From an uncultured Lachnospiraceae bacterium (GTDB lineage Bacteria > Bacillota > Clostridia > Lachnospirales > Lachnospiraceae): a DNA stretch of 64,000 nt. The stretch is taken from assembly GCA_910578845.1 (NCBI GenBank), contig CAJTSL010000012.1:22993-86992 (forward strand). The letters are read 5' to 3'. Each line of letters starts with the position of its first letter. Positions within the stretch are counted from its first letter, which is position 1. This document shows positions 37,522 through 45,635 of this stretch, in pieces. The notes under the pieces are model-generated. The model was not told the origin of the DNA, did no database searches, and was given only the letters and a program-made list of their open reading frames with translations. Both the position numbers and the translations under genes were made by a program.

Positions 37522-37527
37522 CAAGCC

Positions 37528-37552
37528 AAGCGGGAACGGAATGTTCCCGCTT
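37528..37552 (+). terminator. Hairpin after guaB
   Basis: AAGCGGGAAC (37528-37537) and GTTCCCGCTT (37543-37552) form a perfect 10-bp stem directly after the guaB stop. No T run follows, so it may act as an mRNA end or attenuator rather than a full terminator. Confidence 0.55.
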
Positions 37553-37606
37553 GTATCAGCATGCTTTCCGAATAGTAATGCAATTAGAATGGAGGAACCA
37601 TCATAC

Positions 37607-38317
37607 ATGAAACAAACATCACTTGAAAAAGAGCTATCTACCAATACCTACCCTGGCAGGGGAATTGTCCTTGGCAAATCCGCTGACGGAAGATATGCGG
37701 TTGCCGCCTATTTTATCATGGGCAGGAGTGAGAACAGCAGGAACCGTATTTTCGTTACGGATGGCGAAGGGATCAGGACACAGGCATTTGACCCTGATAA
37801 ATTGCAGGATCCAAGCCTTGTCATTTATGCGCCGGTCAAAGTATTGGGCAATAAGACGATTGTCACCAACGGAGACCAGACGGACACGATTTATGAGCTG
37901 ATGGACAGACAGCAGACGTTTGAGCAGGCGCTTAGGACGAGGACATTTGAGCCGGATGCGCCTAATTATACGCCCAGGATTTCCGGGATCATGCACATCG
38001 AGAATGGCAGTTATAACTATGCAATGTCTATTTTAAAGAGCAGCAACGGTAACCCGGAGGCTTGTAACCGTTATACTTTCGCATATGAGAATCCGCTGGC
38101 AGGAGAAGGACATTTTATCCATACGTATATCGGAGACGGCAACCCGTTGCCAAGCTTTGAAGGAGAGCCGGTTTTGGTTGGGATCGAGGGAAATATTGAT
38201 ACCTTTACACAGATGATATGGAATCATCTGAATGAAGAGAATAAAGTTTCTTTATTTGTCAGGTATATTGAGATTGCGAGCGGAATGTACGAGTCACGTA
38301 TTGTCAATAAGCACTAA
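37607..38317 (+). CDS. purO: IMP cyclohydrolase, PurO-like
   Basis: Predicted to close FAICAR to IMP, the last step of purine synthesis. The 236-residue protein begins with the typical NTYPGRGIVLGKSADGRYAV and contains SENSRNRIFV and the LAGEGHFIHTYIGDGNPLP segment, as in archaeal-type PurO proteins that also occur in Lachnospiraceae. The ATG at 37607 follows GGAGGAACC. The longer frame back to 37472 overlaps guaB and is not likely. It pairs with the stand-alone AICAR transformylase next door, replacing bifunctional PurH. Confidence 0.88.
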   Translation: MKQTSLEKELSTNTYPGRGIVLGKSADGRYAVAAYFIMGRSENSRNRIFVTDGEGIRTQAFDPDKLQDPSLVIYAPVKVLGNKTIVTNGDQTDTIYELMDRQQTFEQALRTRTFEPDAPNYTPRISGIMHIENGSYNYAMSILKSSNGNPEACNRYTFAYENPLAGEGHFIHTYIGDGNPLPSFEGEPVLVGIEGNIDTFTQMIWNHLNEENKVSLFVRYIEIASGMYESRIVNKH

Positions 38318-38416
38318 AGAAATGAAATAGGAATATTCATAGATAGATAAGCTTGTTCATTTTGCGGATATTGTGCCTTGCAGTTACCAATATCGCAGGC
38401 TGGGAAAGGAATGTAA

Positions 38417-39604
38417 GTGAAAATGAAAGAATTGGAATTAAAATATGGTTGTAACCCGAATCAGAAGCCGTCCAGGATCTATATGGAAGATGGCAGCGAG
38501 CTGCCGATCAAAGTATTGAATGGCAAGCCAGGATATATTAATTTCCTGGATGCGTTTAACGGATGGCAGCTAGTCAAAGAGTTAAAGGCAGCGACCGGGC
38601 TAGCGGCTGCCGCTTCTTTTAAACATGTATCTCCTGCGGGGGCAGCGGTTGGGCTGCCGCTTTCAGAAGTGGAGAAGAAGATTTATTGGGTGGATGACCT
38701 GGACATGGAATTCACGCCGCTTGCGAATGCCTATGCAAGGGCGCGCGGAGCGGATAGAATGTCTTCCTTCGGGGATTTCATTTCTCTGTCCGATGTATGT
38801 GATGTAGCGACAGCCAAAATCATCAAAAGAGAGGTTTCCGACGGCGTGATCGCGCCCGGTTATGAGCCGGAAGCATTAGAGATCTTACAGGCTAAGAAAA
38901 AGGGCAATTATAATGTCATCGAGATTGACGCATCTTATGTGCCCGCGCCAATTGAGACCAAACAAGTATATGGCATCAGCTTTGAACAGGGCAGGAATGA
39001 GCTAAAGATTGATGACGGATTCTTTGCCGAAATCGTGACGGAAAACAAAGAATTGCCTAAGCAGGCGCAGATTGACCTGGCAATTGCCATGATCACATTA
39101 AAATATACGCAGTCCAACTCCGTCTGCTATGTAAAAGGTGGGCAGGCAATCGGCATCGGCGCAGGACAGCAGTCCAGGATCCATTGTACAAGGCTTGCCG
39201 GGTCGAAAGCGGATAACTGGTTCCTTCGCCAGTCACCGAAAGTGTTAGGCCTACAGTTCATAGACGGGATTGGGCGTGCCGATAGGGACAATGCCATCGA
39301 TCTATATATCGGCGAAGACGATATGGACGTTTTGGCGGACGGCGCATGGGAGAAAATTTTCAAAGTAAAGCCGGAGCGGTTTACGCGGGAAGAGAAACGC
39401 GCATGGTTAGACGGCATGAGTGACGTTGCGCTTGGCTCTGATGCCTTTTTCCCATTCGGGGACAATATTGAGCGCGCTTATAAGAGCGGCGTGAAATATG
39501 TGGCGCAGCCGGGCGGCTCCGTCAGGGATGATAATGTGATTGAGACTTGCGATAAGTACGACATGGTAATGTGCTTTACGGGAATCCGCTTATTCCATCA
39601 TTAA
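38417..39604 (+). CDS. AICAR transformylase (stand-alone, without the IMP cyclohydrolase domain)
   Basis: Transfers a formyl group from 10-formyl-THF to AICAR. The 395 residues correspond to the C-terminal domain of Pur[16 protein letters not shown] at the N-terminus, [16 protein letters not shown] with the catalytic KH pair, [25 protein letters not shown] in two adjoining stretches and a [15 protein letters not shown] end. No MGS-like cyclohydrolase domain precedes it, consistent with the separate PurO. A GTG at 38417 has GGAAAGGA 6 nt upstream; the ATG at 38423 is the alternative. Confidence 0.93.
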   Translation: MKMKELELKYGCNPNQKPSRIYMEDGSELPIKVLNGKPGYINFLDAFNGWQLVKELKAATGLAAAASFKHVSPAGAAVGLPLSEVEKKIYWVDDLDMEFTPLANAYARARGADRMSSFGDFISLSDVCDVATAKIIKREVSDGVIAPGYEPEALEILQAKKKGNYNVIEIDASYVPAPIETKQVYGISFEQGRNELKIDDGFFAEIVTENKELPKQAQIDLAIAMITLKYTQSNSVCYVKGGQAIGIGAGQQSRIHCTRLAGSKADNWFLRQSPKVLGLQFIDGIGRADRDNAIDLYIGEDDMDVLADGAWEKIFKVKPERFTREEKRAWLDGMSDVALGSDAFFPFGDNIERAYKSGVKYVAQPGGSVRDDNVIETCDKYDMVMCFTGIRLFHH

Positions 39605-39667
39605 GCATTGGAGGCGGATGCACTGCATATGATTGCTGGTGCATAGGAAATTGCATAAAAATCTGTC

Positions 39668-39706
39668 AAAGGGCATTTCACCTTTATGAGGTGGATGCCC
39701 TTTTTT
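39668..39706 (+). terminator. Terminator of the guaB-purO-AICAR transformylase cluster
   Basis: AAAGGGCATTTCACCT and AGGTGGATGCCC form a long stem with a short loop, followed by TTTTTT at 39701-39706. Confidence 0.85.
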
Positions 39707-39767
39707 GGCGCAAATGAATCGCGGATTGTCATTGGCGTTCGTTTTGTTTGCTTTGATAGAATTAGGA

Positions 39768-39796
39768 TTGACAATTGTATGACGCGGTGTTATTCT
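39768..39796 (+). promoter_or_regulatory. Promoter of the BlaI/BlaR1-type operon
   Basis: TTGACA (39768-39773) and TATTCT (39791-39796) are 17 bp apart. The -10 box lies inside the large dyad at 39777-39819. Confidence 0.75.
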
Positions 39797-39819
39797 TTAA
39801 GTACAACACCGTGTCATAC
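39777..39819 (+). promoter_or_regulatory. Dyad operator, likely BlaI-family binding site
   Basis: GTATGACGCGGTGTT (39777-39791) and AACACCGTGTCATAC (39805-39819) are complementary except for one position and are spaced by 13 bp. The dyad covers the spacer and -10 box of the promoter, so binding would block RNA polymerase. Autoregulation by the BlaI-family protein at 39838 is inferred. Confidence 0.7.
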
Positions 39820-39837
39820 ATATAGGAGGGAATGCAT

Positions 39838-40221
39838 ATGGTACAACAAATATCAGACGCCGAACTTGAAATTATGAAAGTAGTCTGGGCAAATGGTGGG
39901 GAGCCGACATTTTTCGCCTATCTAACGGATGAGCTATCAGCCCGGGGGAAACCGTGGCAGAAGAATACGCTCATTACGTTATTGAACCGGCTTGTGAACA
40001 AAGGATATTTGAAAGCGAAGAAAATGGGACGTTGCAATGAATATACGCCGCTTGTCTCGGAAACCGAATATCAGACGGCACAGACGAAGAACTTTTTAGA
40101 TAAAATCTATGAAGGGAATGTAAAAGGCCTGGTTTCCAATCTGATCATGGGAGATTTGTTAGCGGAAGGGGAGTATGAGGAATTGCGGCAAATATTGGAG
40201 AAGGGGCGGGAGAAAGAATGA
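39838..40221 (+). CDS. BlaI/MecI/CopY family transcriptional repressor
   Basis: A 127-residue winged-helix repressor. ISDAELEIMKVVWANGGEPT and KNTLITLLNRLVNKGYLKAK are the classic DNA-binding elements of this family, and the C-terminal half is a dimer helix region. AGGAGG at 39824-39829 best serves the ATG at 39838 rather than 39832. The stop overlaps the start of the M56 protease gene (ATGA), whose product probably triggers its inactivation. It likely binds the dyad at 39777. Confidence 0.92.
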   Translation: MVQQISDAELEIMKVVWANGGEPTFFAYLTDELSARGKPWQKNTLITLLNRLVNKGYLKAKKMGRCNEYTPLVSETEYQTAQTKNFLDKIYEGNVKGLVSNLIMGDLLAEGEYEELRQILEKGREKE

Positions 40222-41942
40222 ACGTAGCTATGAAAATAGTATTGTCAATGTCAGCGTCAGCGTCCTTGCTTATTCTGGCTTTGCTGACAGGAAAGCGTTT
40301 TTTGAAGGATAAGGTCAGCAGGCAATGGCAGTATTATATATGGTTGATTGTCATTGTGAGATTATTATTGCCTTTTGCACCAGAAATAAATGTCATGGAC
40401 AGTGTCCGACAGACAGTGGAAAGAATACAGCATACGCCAGATAATGTCCCGGATCGTGTTCATTTTGGCGCGCCTGTTGTAAGCCAGGAGACAGATGATC
40501 AGAAAGAGGGGGCGTTTACGGAGACTACATTAGCAGATACGGCTTGTCAGGATATTTTTTCCTTACTGAGAGAATATACTTGGTTCATTTGGCTGTTGAT
40601 CGCGCTTGGCATGTTGATGCGAAAGATAACGGCTTACCAGAGTTTCATACGGTATGTCAATGCTGGCGCGACGGCTGTTGCCGATACCGGGATTCTAGAC
40701 AGGCTTGCTGAGATGGAGAAGCAGGTGGGCGTGAAGAGGCCGATAGAGATTAGCGTTAATCCGTTGATAGCGTCCCCAATGCTAATTGGCATTAGGCATC
40801 CATGCATTGTGTTGCCAAGCGTGAATATCTCAGAGAAAGAATTTTATTATATCATGCTACATGAACTGATGCATTATAAAAGATGGGACATATGGTATAA
40901 ATGGCTGGTACAGTTTGCGCTCTGCCTGCATTGGTATAATCCTCTTGTATATTTGATGAGCCGGGAGATTACCAAAGCATGTGAGTTTTCCTGCGATGAA
41001 GCAGTCCTGATAAAGGTAGGGCATGACAATGCCCCGGACTACGGAGAGGTTTTGTTAGACGCGATGGCAGCGATTGGGAAATATAAAGAAAAATTATGTA
41101 TGCAGCCATTAAACGGGAATAAGCAATTATTGAAAGAAAGGCTAGGTGCGATTATGCAATGGAAAGAAAGATCTAAAACGACAATGATTGTAACAGGTGC
41201 CTTGACACTTGGCATCTTCTTTGGAGCTGCTTTTCTGGGAGTATATCCGGTCACTGTGGCAGCGCATGAAGATATTACGGAAGGAAAAAGAAGCGATCCG
41301 GTAATGGAAAGCGAGGAGAAAGAGATTTCTGTAGAGATGGCGGAAAAATTTTACGAGGCAGATAGCATGTTGCTTTTTGCTGCTGCATTTTCTGATTTGG
41401 ATGAGGAAGCGCAAGGAGAATGGCTTGATCGGATTTATGCGGATGGAGAAATTGCTTTTCTTTCAGTGTGTATTGATGATCTGGAAACAGACGCTACAGA
41501 GATCCAAAGGCTTGCAAAGAAAGCCTATGCAGATGGCGAAACCGGATTTTTCTCTGTATTGGCTGACCACATGAGTGAGAAGACCTTGGAAAGATGGTTA
41601 GATAAAGCGCTTAAAGAGGAACAGATAGCGTTTCAGGCTGTGTTATATGATAAACTGGAACGAAATGATGAATGGGATGATAGGAAAGCGGCGGTATCGG
41701 CGCAGCAATTGGAAGAATATAAGGCATATGGCATTGTCAGCGATGGAAAGACTTATTATTATAAGGAACAGCTTGTCAATGTCTTCCTGGATGTCCACGA
41801 AGAAGGGAAGTTCTATACGCTCAATATGGATCCGCGCGGTATCGTCAACGTTAAAGTCTCGAGGACTGATGATGGTGAAATTGAAAGCGTGGGTTATATG
41901 ACCGAGGCAGAAATAAGAGATCTTTTTGGTGAAGAGAATTAA
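40218..41942 (+). CDS. BlaR1-type M56 family membrane metallopeptidase with a non-penicillin-binding outer domain
   Basis: A 574-residue signal transducer with N-terminal membrane helices (about residues 7-60 and 115-135), a cytosolic zinc protease loop with HELMHYKRWDIW (HExxH) and the downstream EFSCDEAV, and a further helix near residue 325-345. The outer domain lacks the penicillin-sensor motifs of BlaR1; instead it has three repeated segments of about 30 residues (such as EEAQGEWLDRIYADGEIAFLSV, read in parts) and a short C-terminal domain. The ligand is therefore unlikely to be a beta-lactam. It works with the BlaI-like repressor. Confidence 0.85.
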   Translation: MNVAMKIVLSMSASASLLILALLTGKRFLKDKVSRQWQYYIWLIVIVRLLLPFAPEINVMDSVRQTVERIQHTPDNVPDRVHFGAPVVSQETDDQKEGAFTETTLADTACQDIFSLLREYTWFIWLLIALGMLMRKITAYQSFIRYVNAGATAVADTGILDRLAEMEKQVGVKRPIEISVNPLIASPMLIGIRHPCIVLPSVNISEKEFYYIMLHELMHYKRWDIWYKWLVQFALCLHWYNPLVYLMSREITKACEFSCDEAVLIKVGHDNAPDYGEVLLDAMAAIGKYKEKLCMQPLNGNKQLLKERLGAIMQWKERSKTTMIVTGALTLGIFFGAAFLGVYPVTVAAHEDITEGKRSDPVMESEEKEISVEMAEKFYEADSMLLFAAAFSDLDEEAQGEWLDRIYADGEIAFLSVCIDDLETDATEIQRLAKKAYADGETGFFSVLADHMSEKTLERWLDKALKEEQIAFQAVLYDKLERNDEWDDRKAAVSAQQLEEYKAYGIVSDGKTYYYKEQLVNVFLDVHEEGKFYTLNMDPRGIVNVKVSRTDDGEIESVGYMTEAEIRDLFGEEN

Positions 41943-42035
41943 TTTGATTAGCGGCTCCTCCCTTATTTGTTCATTTTGTCTAGACTCTGGCTATAGAGAG
42001 GTAGTTTCAAAATTGCTTTGGTTTTCTACACAGAG

Positions 42036-42078
42036 CAGGAGCAAACCTGAATGAGAGAAACAGATTTGCTCCTGTTTT
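42036..42078 (+). terminator. Terminator after the BlaR1-type gene
   Basis: CAGGAGCAAA (42036-42045) and TTTGCTCCTG (42065-42074) form a 10-bp stem followed by TTTT. It may also slow transcription of the convergent ABC operon. Confidence 0.8.
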
Positions 42079-42090
42079 ATTGCCGGTAGA

Positions 42091-42918
42091 TCATCCTTTG
42101 ATGCCACTGCTGGCAACTCCTTGGACGAAGAATTTCTGTCCTGCAAGGAAGATGATCAGAACAGGGATTAAAGACAGCACGCTGGCGGCCATGACAAGGC
42201 CGTATTCAGCGGAGTACTGGGCGATGAACATTTTGATGCCCAGTTGTATCGTCTTATTTTCCGTGGTGTTAAAATAAATCATAGGCCCCATATAGTCATT
42301 CCAGATGGTCACGAAGCTGAAAATGGTCAGTGTGGCAATGCTAGGCTTTGCAAGGGGCAGCGCGATCTGAAAATAGTTGCCATATTCGCTCAGGCCGTCA
42401 ATCCGTCCGGCTTCTAGAAGCTCGTTAGGAAGGGACATGAAGAACTGGCGCATCAGGAAAACGCCAAAAGCGGTAAAACTCTGCATCAGTATGTAGCCTA
42501 AGTGGCTGTCCACCAGGTGAAGCTTGTTCATCATACTGTACTGCGGGAGCATGTAAACCTGCCAGGGAATGGCGATGGTGGCTACATATAGTAGGAATAG
42601 CATGTCTCTGCCTTTGAACTTACATTTTGAGAAGCCATAGGCAGCAAAACTGGATGTTAGCACTTGTATGGCAGTGATGATCACAGTTAGTTTGACACTG
42701 TTAAAAACAAATCTTGCCAAAGGGATTTTTTCCCAGATCTTCGTGTAATTTTTGATCTGGGGATTTTTCGGGAACCAGTGGAAGACCAAGCTGAACACTT
42801 CGCTGTCTGTTTTAATGGATGCGCTCAACATCCACAGAAGAGGCATGAGCGTCAGGGCAGTCAAAAGAGCCAGAATCACATACATAATAGTTTTATATGG
42901 TAAAGTTTTTGTTTTCAC
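42091..42918 (-). CDS. Carbohydrate ABC transporter permease (MalG family)
   Basis: A 275-residue inner-membrane permease with six helices and the EAA loop LLEAGRIDGLSEYGNYFQIALPLAKPS that docks on the ATPase. The C-terminus FVQGVASSGIKG is typical of MalG-type proteins. It is the third gene of a minus-strand operon with the MalF-type permease (22 bp upstream) and the solute-binding protein. No ATPase gene is present, as is usual for the CUT1 class in Firmicutes, where a shared MsmK-type ATPase serves many systems. Confidence 0.94.
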   Translation of the reverse strand: MKTKTLPYKTIMYVILALLTALTLMPLLWMLSASIKTDSEVFSLVFHWFPKNPQIKNYTKIWEKIPLARFVFNSVKLTVIITAIQVLTSSFAAYGFSKCKFKGRDMLFLLYVATIAIPWQVYMLPQYSMMNKLHLVDSHLGYILMQSFTAFGVFLMRQFFMSLPNELLEAGRIDGLSEYGNYFQIALPLAKPSIATLTIFSFVTIWNDYMGPMIYFNTTENKTIQLGIKMFIAQYSAEYGLVMAASVLSLIPVLIIFLAGQKFFVQGVASSGIKG

Positions 42919-42939
42919 TTATCTGTTTCCTCCTGTTCC

Positions 42940-43845
42940 TTACATATAGCTGACCCATTTTTTCTCCATGCGGAATTGGAAAGCGGTGAGCGCAGCCACG
43001 ATCAGGAATAGAACCATAGCGGCGGCGGAAGAGCGCCCATAACTCCAGGAGATGAATGCTTGGTTATAAATATACTGGCTCATCATGGTCGATGCAGTAC
43101 CTGGGCCGCCTTCTGTCATCAGGTAGACTAAGTCGAAGACTTTAAAGGAATTGATGGTCAGCATCATCACGACAAAGAAGGTACTTGGCGTCAGCATGGG
43201 CAGCGTGATGCTTTTAAAACGCTGGAGGCTATTGGCGCCATCAATTTGGGCAGCTTCATAAAGCGAGCTGGGAATGTCTTGTAGGGCGGCAAGGTATACG
43301 ATCATGAAATAGCCCATGTTTTTCCATATGTTAACGATGATTAAAGCTGGGATGACCCAGTCGGTGCTGGCAGTCCATCCGGGCGGGTTGGCAATGCCAA
43401 TGCTTCTTAGGAAGTTGTTGATAGGGCCGATATCCCGGAATAGGAAATTCCATACGACCGCAACTGCCACATTAGAGGCTACGTAAGGGAAGAAGATAGC
43501 ACACCGGAATATCGCTTTTCCCTTTAATTTCTGGTTGAGAAGGACTGCAAGGCCCAGGGAGGCACACATGGAGAAGAATACGGTGAAAATACTAAAGTAA
43601 GCCGTTTTACCGATGGAACCTTTGAATACTCTATCTTTAAAAATGGCAACGAAGTTGTCAAATCCTACGAATTTCATAGCATTAAATCCGTCCCACTCCG
43701 TTACGCTAAGGGCAAGTGAGAAAATGACCGGGATCAGGACAAAAATGAAAAAACCGATGAAATTGGGAAGGATAAAAGAAATCCCTACCAGTGTATTTCT
43801 CCTGCTCAGGGAGATTTGTTTTTTACTTTTTGCTTGCATGTTCAA
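42940..43845 (-). CDS. Carbohydrate ABC transporter permease (MalF family)
   Basis: A 301-residue membrane protein with six helices and the EAA loop LYEAAQIDGANSLQRFKSITLPML. The segment NMGYFMIVYLAALQDIPSSL precedes it. It forms the transport channel together with the MalG-type partner directly downstream. The gap to the solute-binding protein gene upstream contains a strong hairpin (43883-43910) that may lower permease expression relative to the binding protein. Confidence 0.94.
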   Translation of the reverse strand: MNMQAKSKKQISLSRRNTLVGISFILPNFIGFFIFVLIPVIFSLALSVTEWDGFNAMKFVGFDNFVAIFKDRVFKGSIGKTAYFSIFTVFFSMCASLGLAVLLNQKLKGKAIFRCAIFFPYVASNVAVAVVWNFLFRDIGPINNFLRSIGIANPPGWTASTDWVIPALIIVNIWKNMGYFMIVYLAALQDIPSSLYEAAQIDGANSLQRFKSITLPMLTPSTFFVVMMLTINSFKVFDLVYLMTEGGPGTASTMMSQYIYNQAFISWSYGRSSAAAMVLFLIVAALTAFQFRMEKKWVSYM

Positions 43846-43882
43846 AGCAGTTGCCTCCTTTCAAAAAACTTTGTAGATTATA

Positions 43883-43910
43883 GAAGGCGGCATAGTTTCT
43901 GCCGCCTTTT
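43883..43910 (-). terminator. Intra-operon hairpin after the solute-binding protein gene
   Basis: On the minus strand AAAAGGCGGCA and TGCCGCCTTC form a 10-bp GC-rich stem between the binding protein gene and the permeases. The T run is weak, so partial termination or mRNA stabilisation is more likely than full arrest. Confidence 0.6.
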
Positions 43911-43922
43911 GCTTAAACAGTT

Positions 43923-45323
43923 TTATTTACCCTGTATTTCTTTGCTTCTTTCTGCCATTTCAGCAAGTCCATCGTCAATGGAAAGTTCTCCGATCATGAT
44001 TAAGGAGTGCTCTTCCCCTAACATCTGGTTTACTTCAGCGGATTTTTCATCCAACGGACGGTCTAAAGCAATATTTTTGGTGACAAGAGCTTCTGCCGCG
44101 CCTTCAGGCATACCATCTAACCCTGCGATCACTGCGAGAATGCTGTCATCTTTCATAGCAGGAATGTCACCGTTTTCTGAATAAATCTTAGCGCCTTCTT
44201 CTCCACAGGCGAATTTTATGAATTCCCATGCTGCTTCTTTGTTGCTAGAATTTGCATTAATCCCAAGAGGAGTTGTGGAGCCAACCGTATATCCGGCCTC
44301 TAAGTTATCTGCATGAGGAAGAGTAGCGATTCCCCAGTTTACAGAACATTCCCCAGCGTTTATTTTACTGATCATAGTAGCCATAAACCAAGTTCCCATC
44401 GGCATCATTGCTACCTGGCCTTGCTGGAAGGGACTAGAGTAGTGGATGTTTCCTGTCTTTAAAGTGGAAAAGTCCATAATCGTTCCTGCGTCCTGCATGC
44501 GCAGAGCCATTTCATAATAAGGCTTGAAGAATGTGTAATCTGTATCGAGAATAGTATGCTCGCCATCTTGTACGCCCCAGTTTTGGACACATGCCTGCCA
44601 TGTGTGAAGCAGGGCGCCATATTTCTTATCATTGCCTTCGCCACTGGTTACTTTTGCTGCCAGTTCCTCGAATTCTGCCCATGTCATATCATTGGAAGGA
44701 TAAGGTACATTTGCTTCATCGAAAATGTCCTTATTGTAGTATAAGAGATAGAATCCGGTAGAAATAGGAAGGGCAACTTGTTTACCGCCTATGTTCAGCC
44801 TTGAGGCAACGCCGTTGTATGCATCTAGGTCAATGCCATCTCTTTCGATGTAAGGCGTCAGGTCTTCAAGCTGTCCCCTGGCAGCGATGGAAGGGGTAGT
44901 ATCTGCATCTTTGATCCATACAACATCCAGATCATTGCCGCCGTTTAACATAACGGTCAGTTTCTGTGTATAATCCGCAGAGGCAATATCAATCAGCTCC
45001 ACTTTAATGTTGGGATGAGCTGCTTCAAAAGCTTCAATAAGAGGAGCGGTAGTCGCAATTGTTGTAGCATCCCATGTCGCAATTTTCAAAGTCACTTCTT
45101 CGGCAGAGGTATCTGCTTCTGGTGCAGCAGGCTCTTCTTTGTCTGAAGCATTATCCGTCTGGGCGGTGTTAGCTTCTTCGGTGGACGTGTTTGCCTCTGT
45201 GGTGGAAGATTCTGTATTATTTACATTTTCAGCCGGTTTGTTCCCGCAGCCTGCAAGCATGCTTCCTACTAATGTCAATGCCAGAGCTGACGCTAAAAAT
45301 TTTCTGCATATTCTGTTTTTCAT
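43923..45323 (-). CDS. Sugar ABC transporter solute-binding lipoprotein (family 1)
   Basis: Captures a sugar outside the cell and delivers it to the permeases. The 466-residue protein has a lipoprotein signal ending in VGSMLAGC, then a linker rich in E, T, S and A to about residue 75, then the binding domain (VTLKIATWDATTIATTAPLI, DVVWIKDADTTPSIAARGQL, MPMGTWFMATMI). The ATG at 45323 follows AAAGGAG; the longer frame to 45344 is not needed. It is first in the operon and divergent from the sensor kinase, which probably detects the same sugar. Confidence 0.93.
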   Translation of the reverse strand: MKNRICRKFLASALALTLVGSMLAGCGNKPAENVNNTESSTTEANTSTEEANTAQTDNASDKEEPAAPEADTSAEEVTLKIATWDATTIATTAPLIEAFEAAHPNIKVELIDIASADYTQKLTVMLNGGNDLDVVWIKDADTTPSIAARGQLEDLTPYIERDGIDLDAYNGVASRLNIGGKQVALPISTGFYLLYYNKDIFDEANVPYPSNDMTWAEFEELAAKVTSGEGNDKKYGALLHTWQACVQNWGVQDGEHTILDTDYTFFKPYYEMALRMQDAGTIMDFSTLKTGNIHYSSPFQQGQVAMMPMGTWFMATMISKINAGECSVNWGIATLPHADNLEAGYTVGSTTPLGINANSSNKEAAWEFIKFACGEEGAKIYSENGDIPAMKDDSILAVIAGLDGMPEGAAEALVTKNIALDRPLDEKSAEVNQMLGEEHSLIMIGELSIDDGLAEMAERSKEIQGK

Positions 45324-45415
45324 AGTCGCTATGACTCCTTTCACTTTTTCATGTTCCTCTCGTCCGGAAGCGATTACTGAGGGCCCAACAGTAGATGATT
45401 TCCGCTGACGAGATA

Positions 45416-45444
45416 ATTATATTATTATTTCATTTTTTTTGAAA
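45416..45444 (-). promoter_or_regulatory. Candidate promoter of the sugar ABC operon
   Basis: On the minus strand TATAAT (plus 45416-45421) lies 17 bp from TTTCAA (plus 45439-45444), a weak -35 box that overlaps the first of the T-run/GAA repeats. A weak -35 with adjacent repeats suits an activator-dependent promoter. Confidence 0.45.
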
Positions 45445-45534
45445 CTGACAATTCCAATCTGTTTGAATACTTTTTTTGAATTATAGAAAAGAATAGAAAA
45501 AGAATAATACTTTTTTTGAAAGTAATACTTTTTT
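45432..45534. repeat. Phased direct repeats between divergent ABC and sensor-kinase genes
   Basis: The motif AATACTTTTTTTGAA occurs exactly at 45466-45480 and 45506-45520, a related ATTTTTTTTGAA at 45432-45443 and a partial AATACTTTTTT at 45524. Spacing of about 38-40 bp is near four helical turns. They are candidate binding sites for the AraC-type response regulator at 47380. This fills most of the 45324-45635 gap. Confidence 0.55.
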
Positions 45535-45635
45535 AGACAAAAGAGTTTCTTTGCGGAAATCTCTTTTTAAATGTGGTATACTCTTTAGAAAGAATCGAAC
45601 AATTAAATTGATCTGAGACATGGAGATATTCATTG

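Noticed and set aside
45432..45534. CRISPR-like or phage attachment repeats
   Set aside because: Motifs of 12-15 bp with irregular spacing in a divergent promoter region are better explained as regulator sites.
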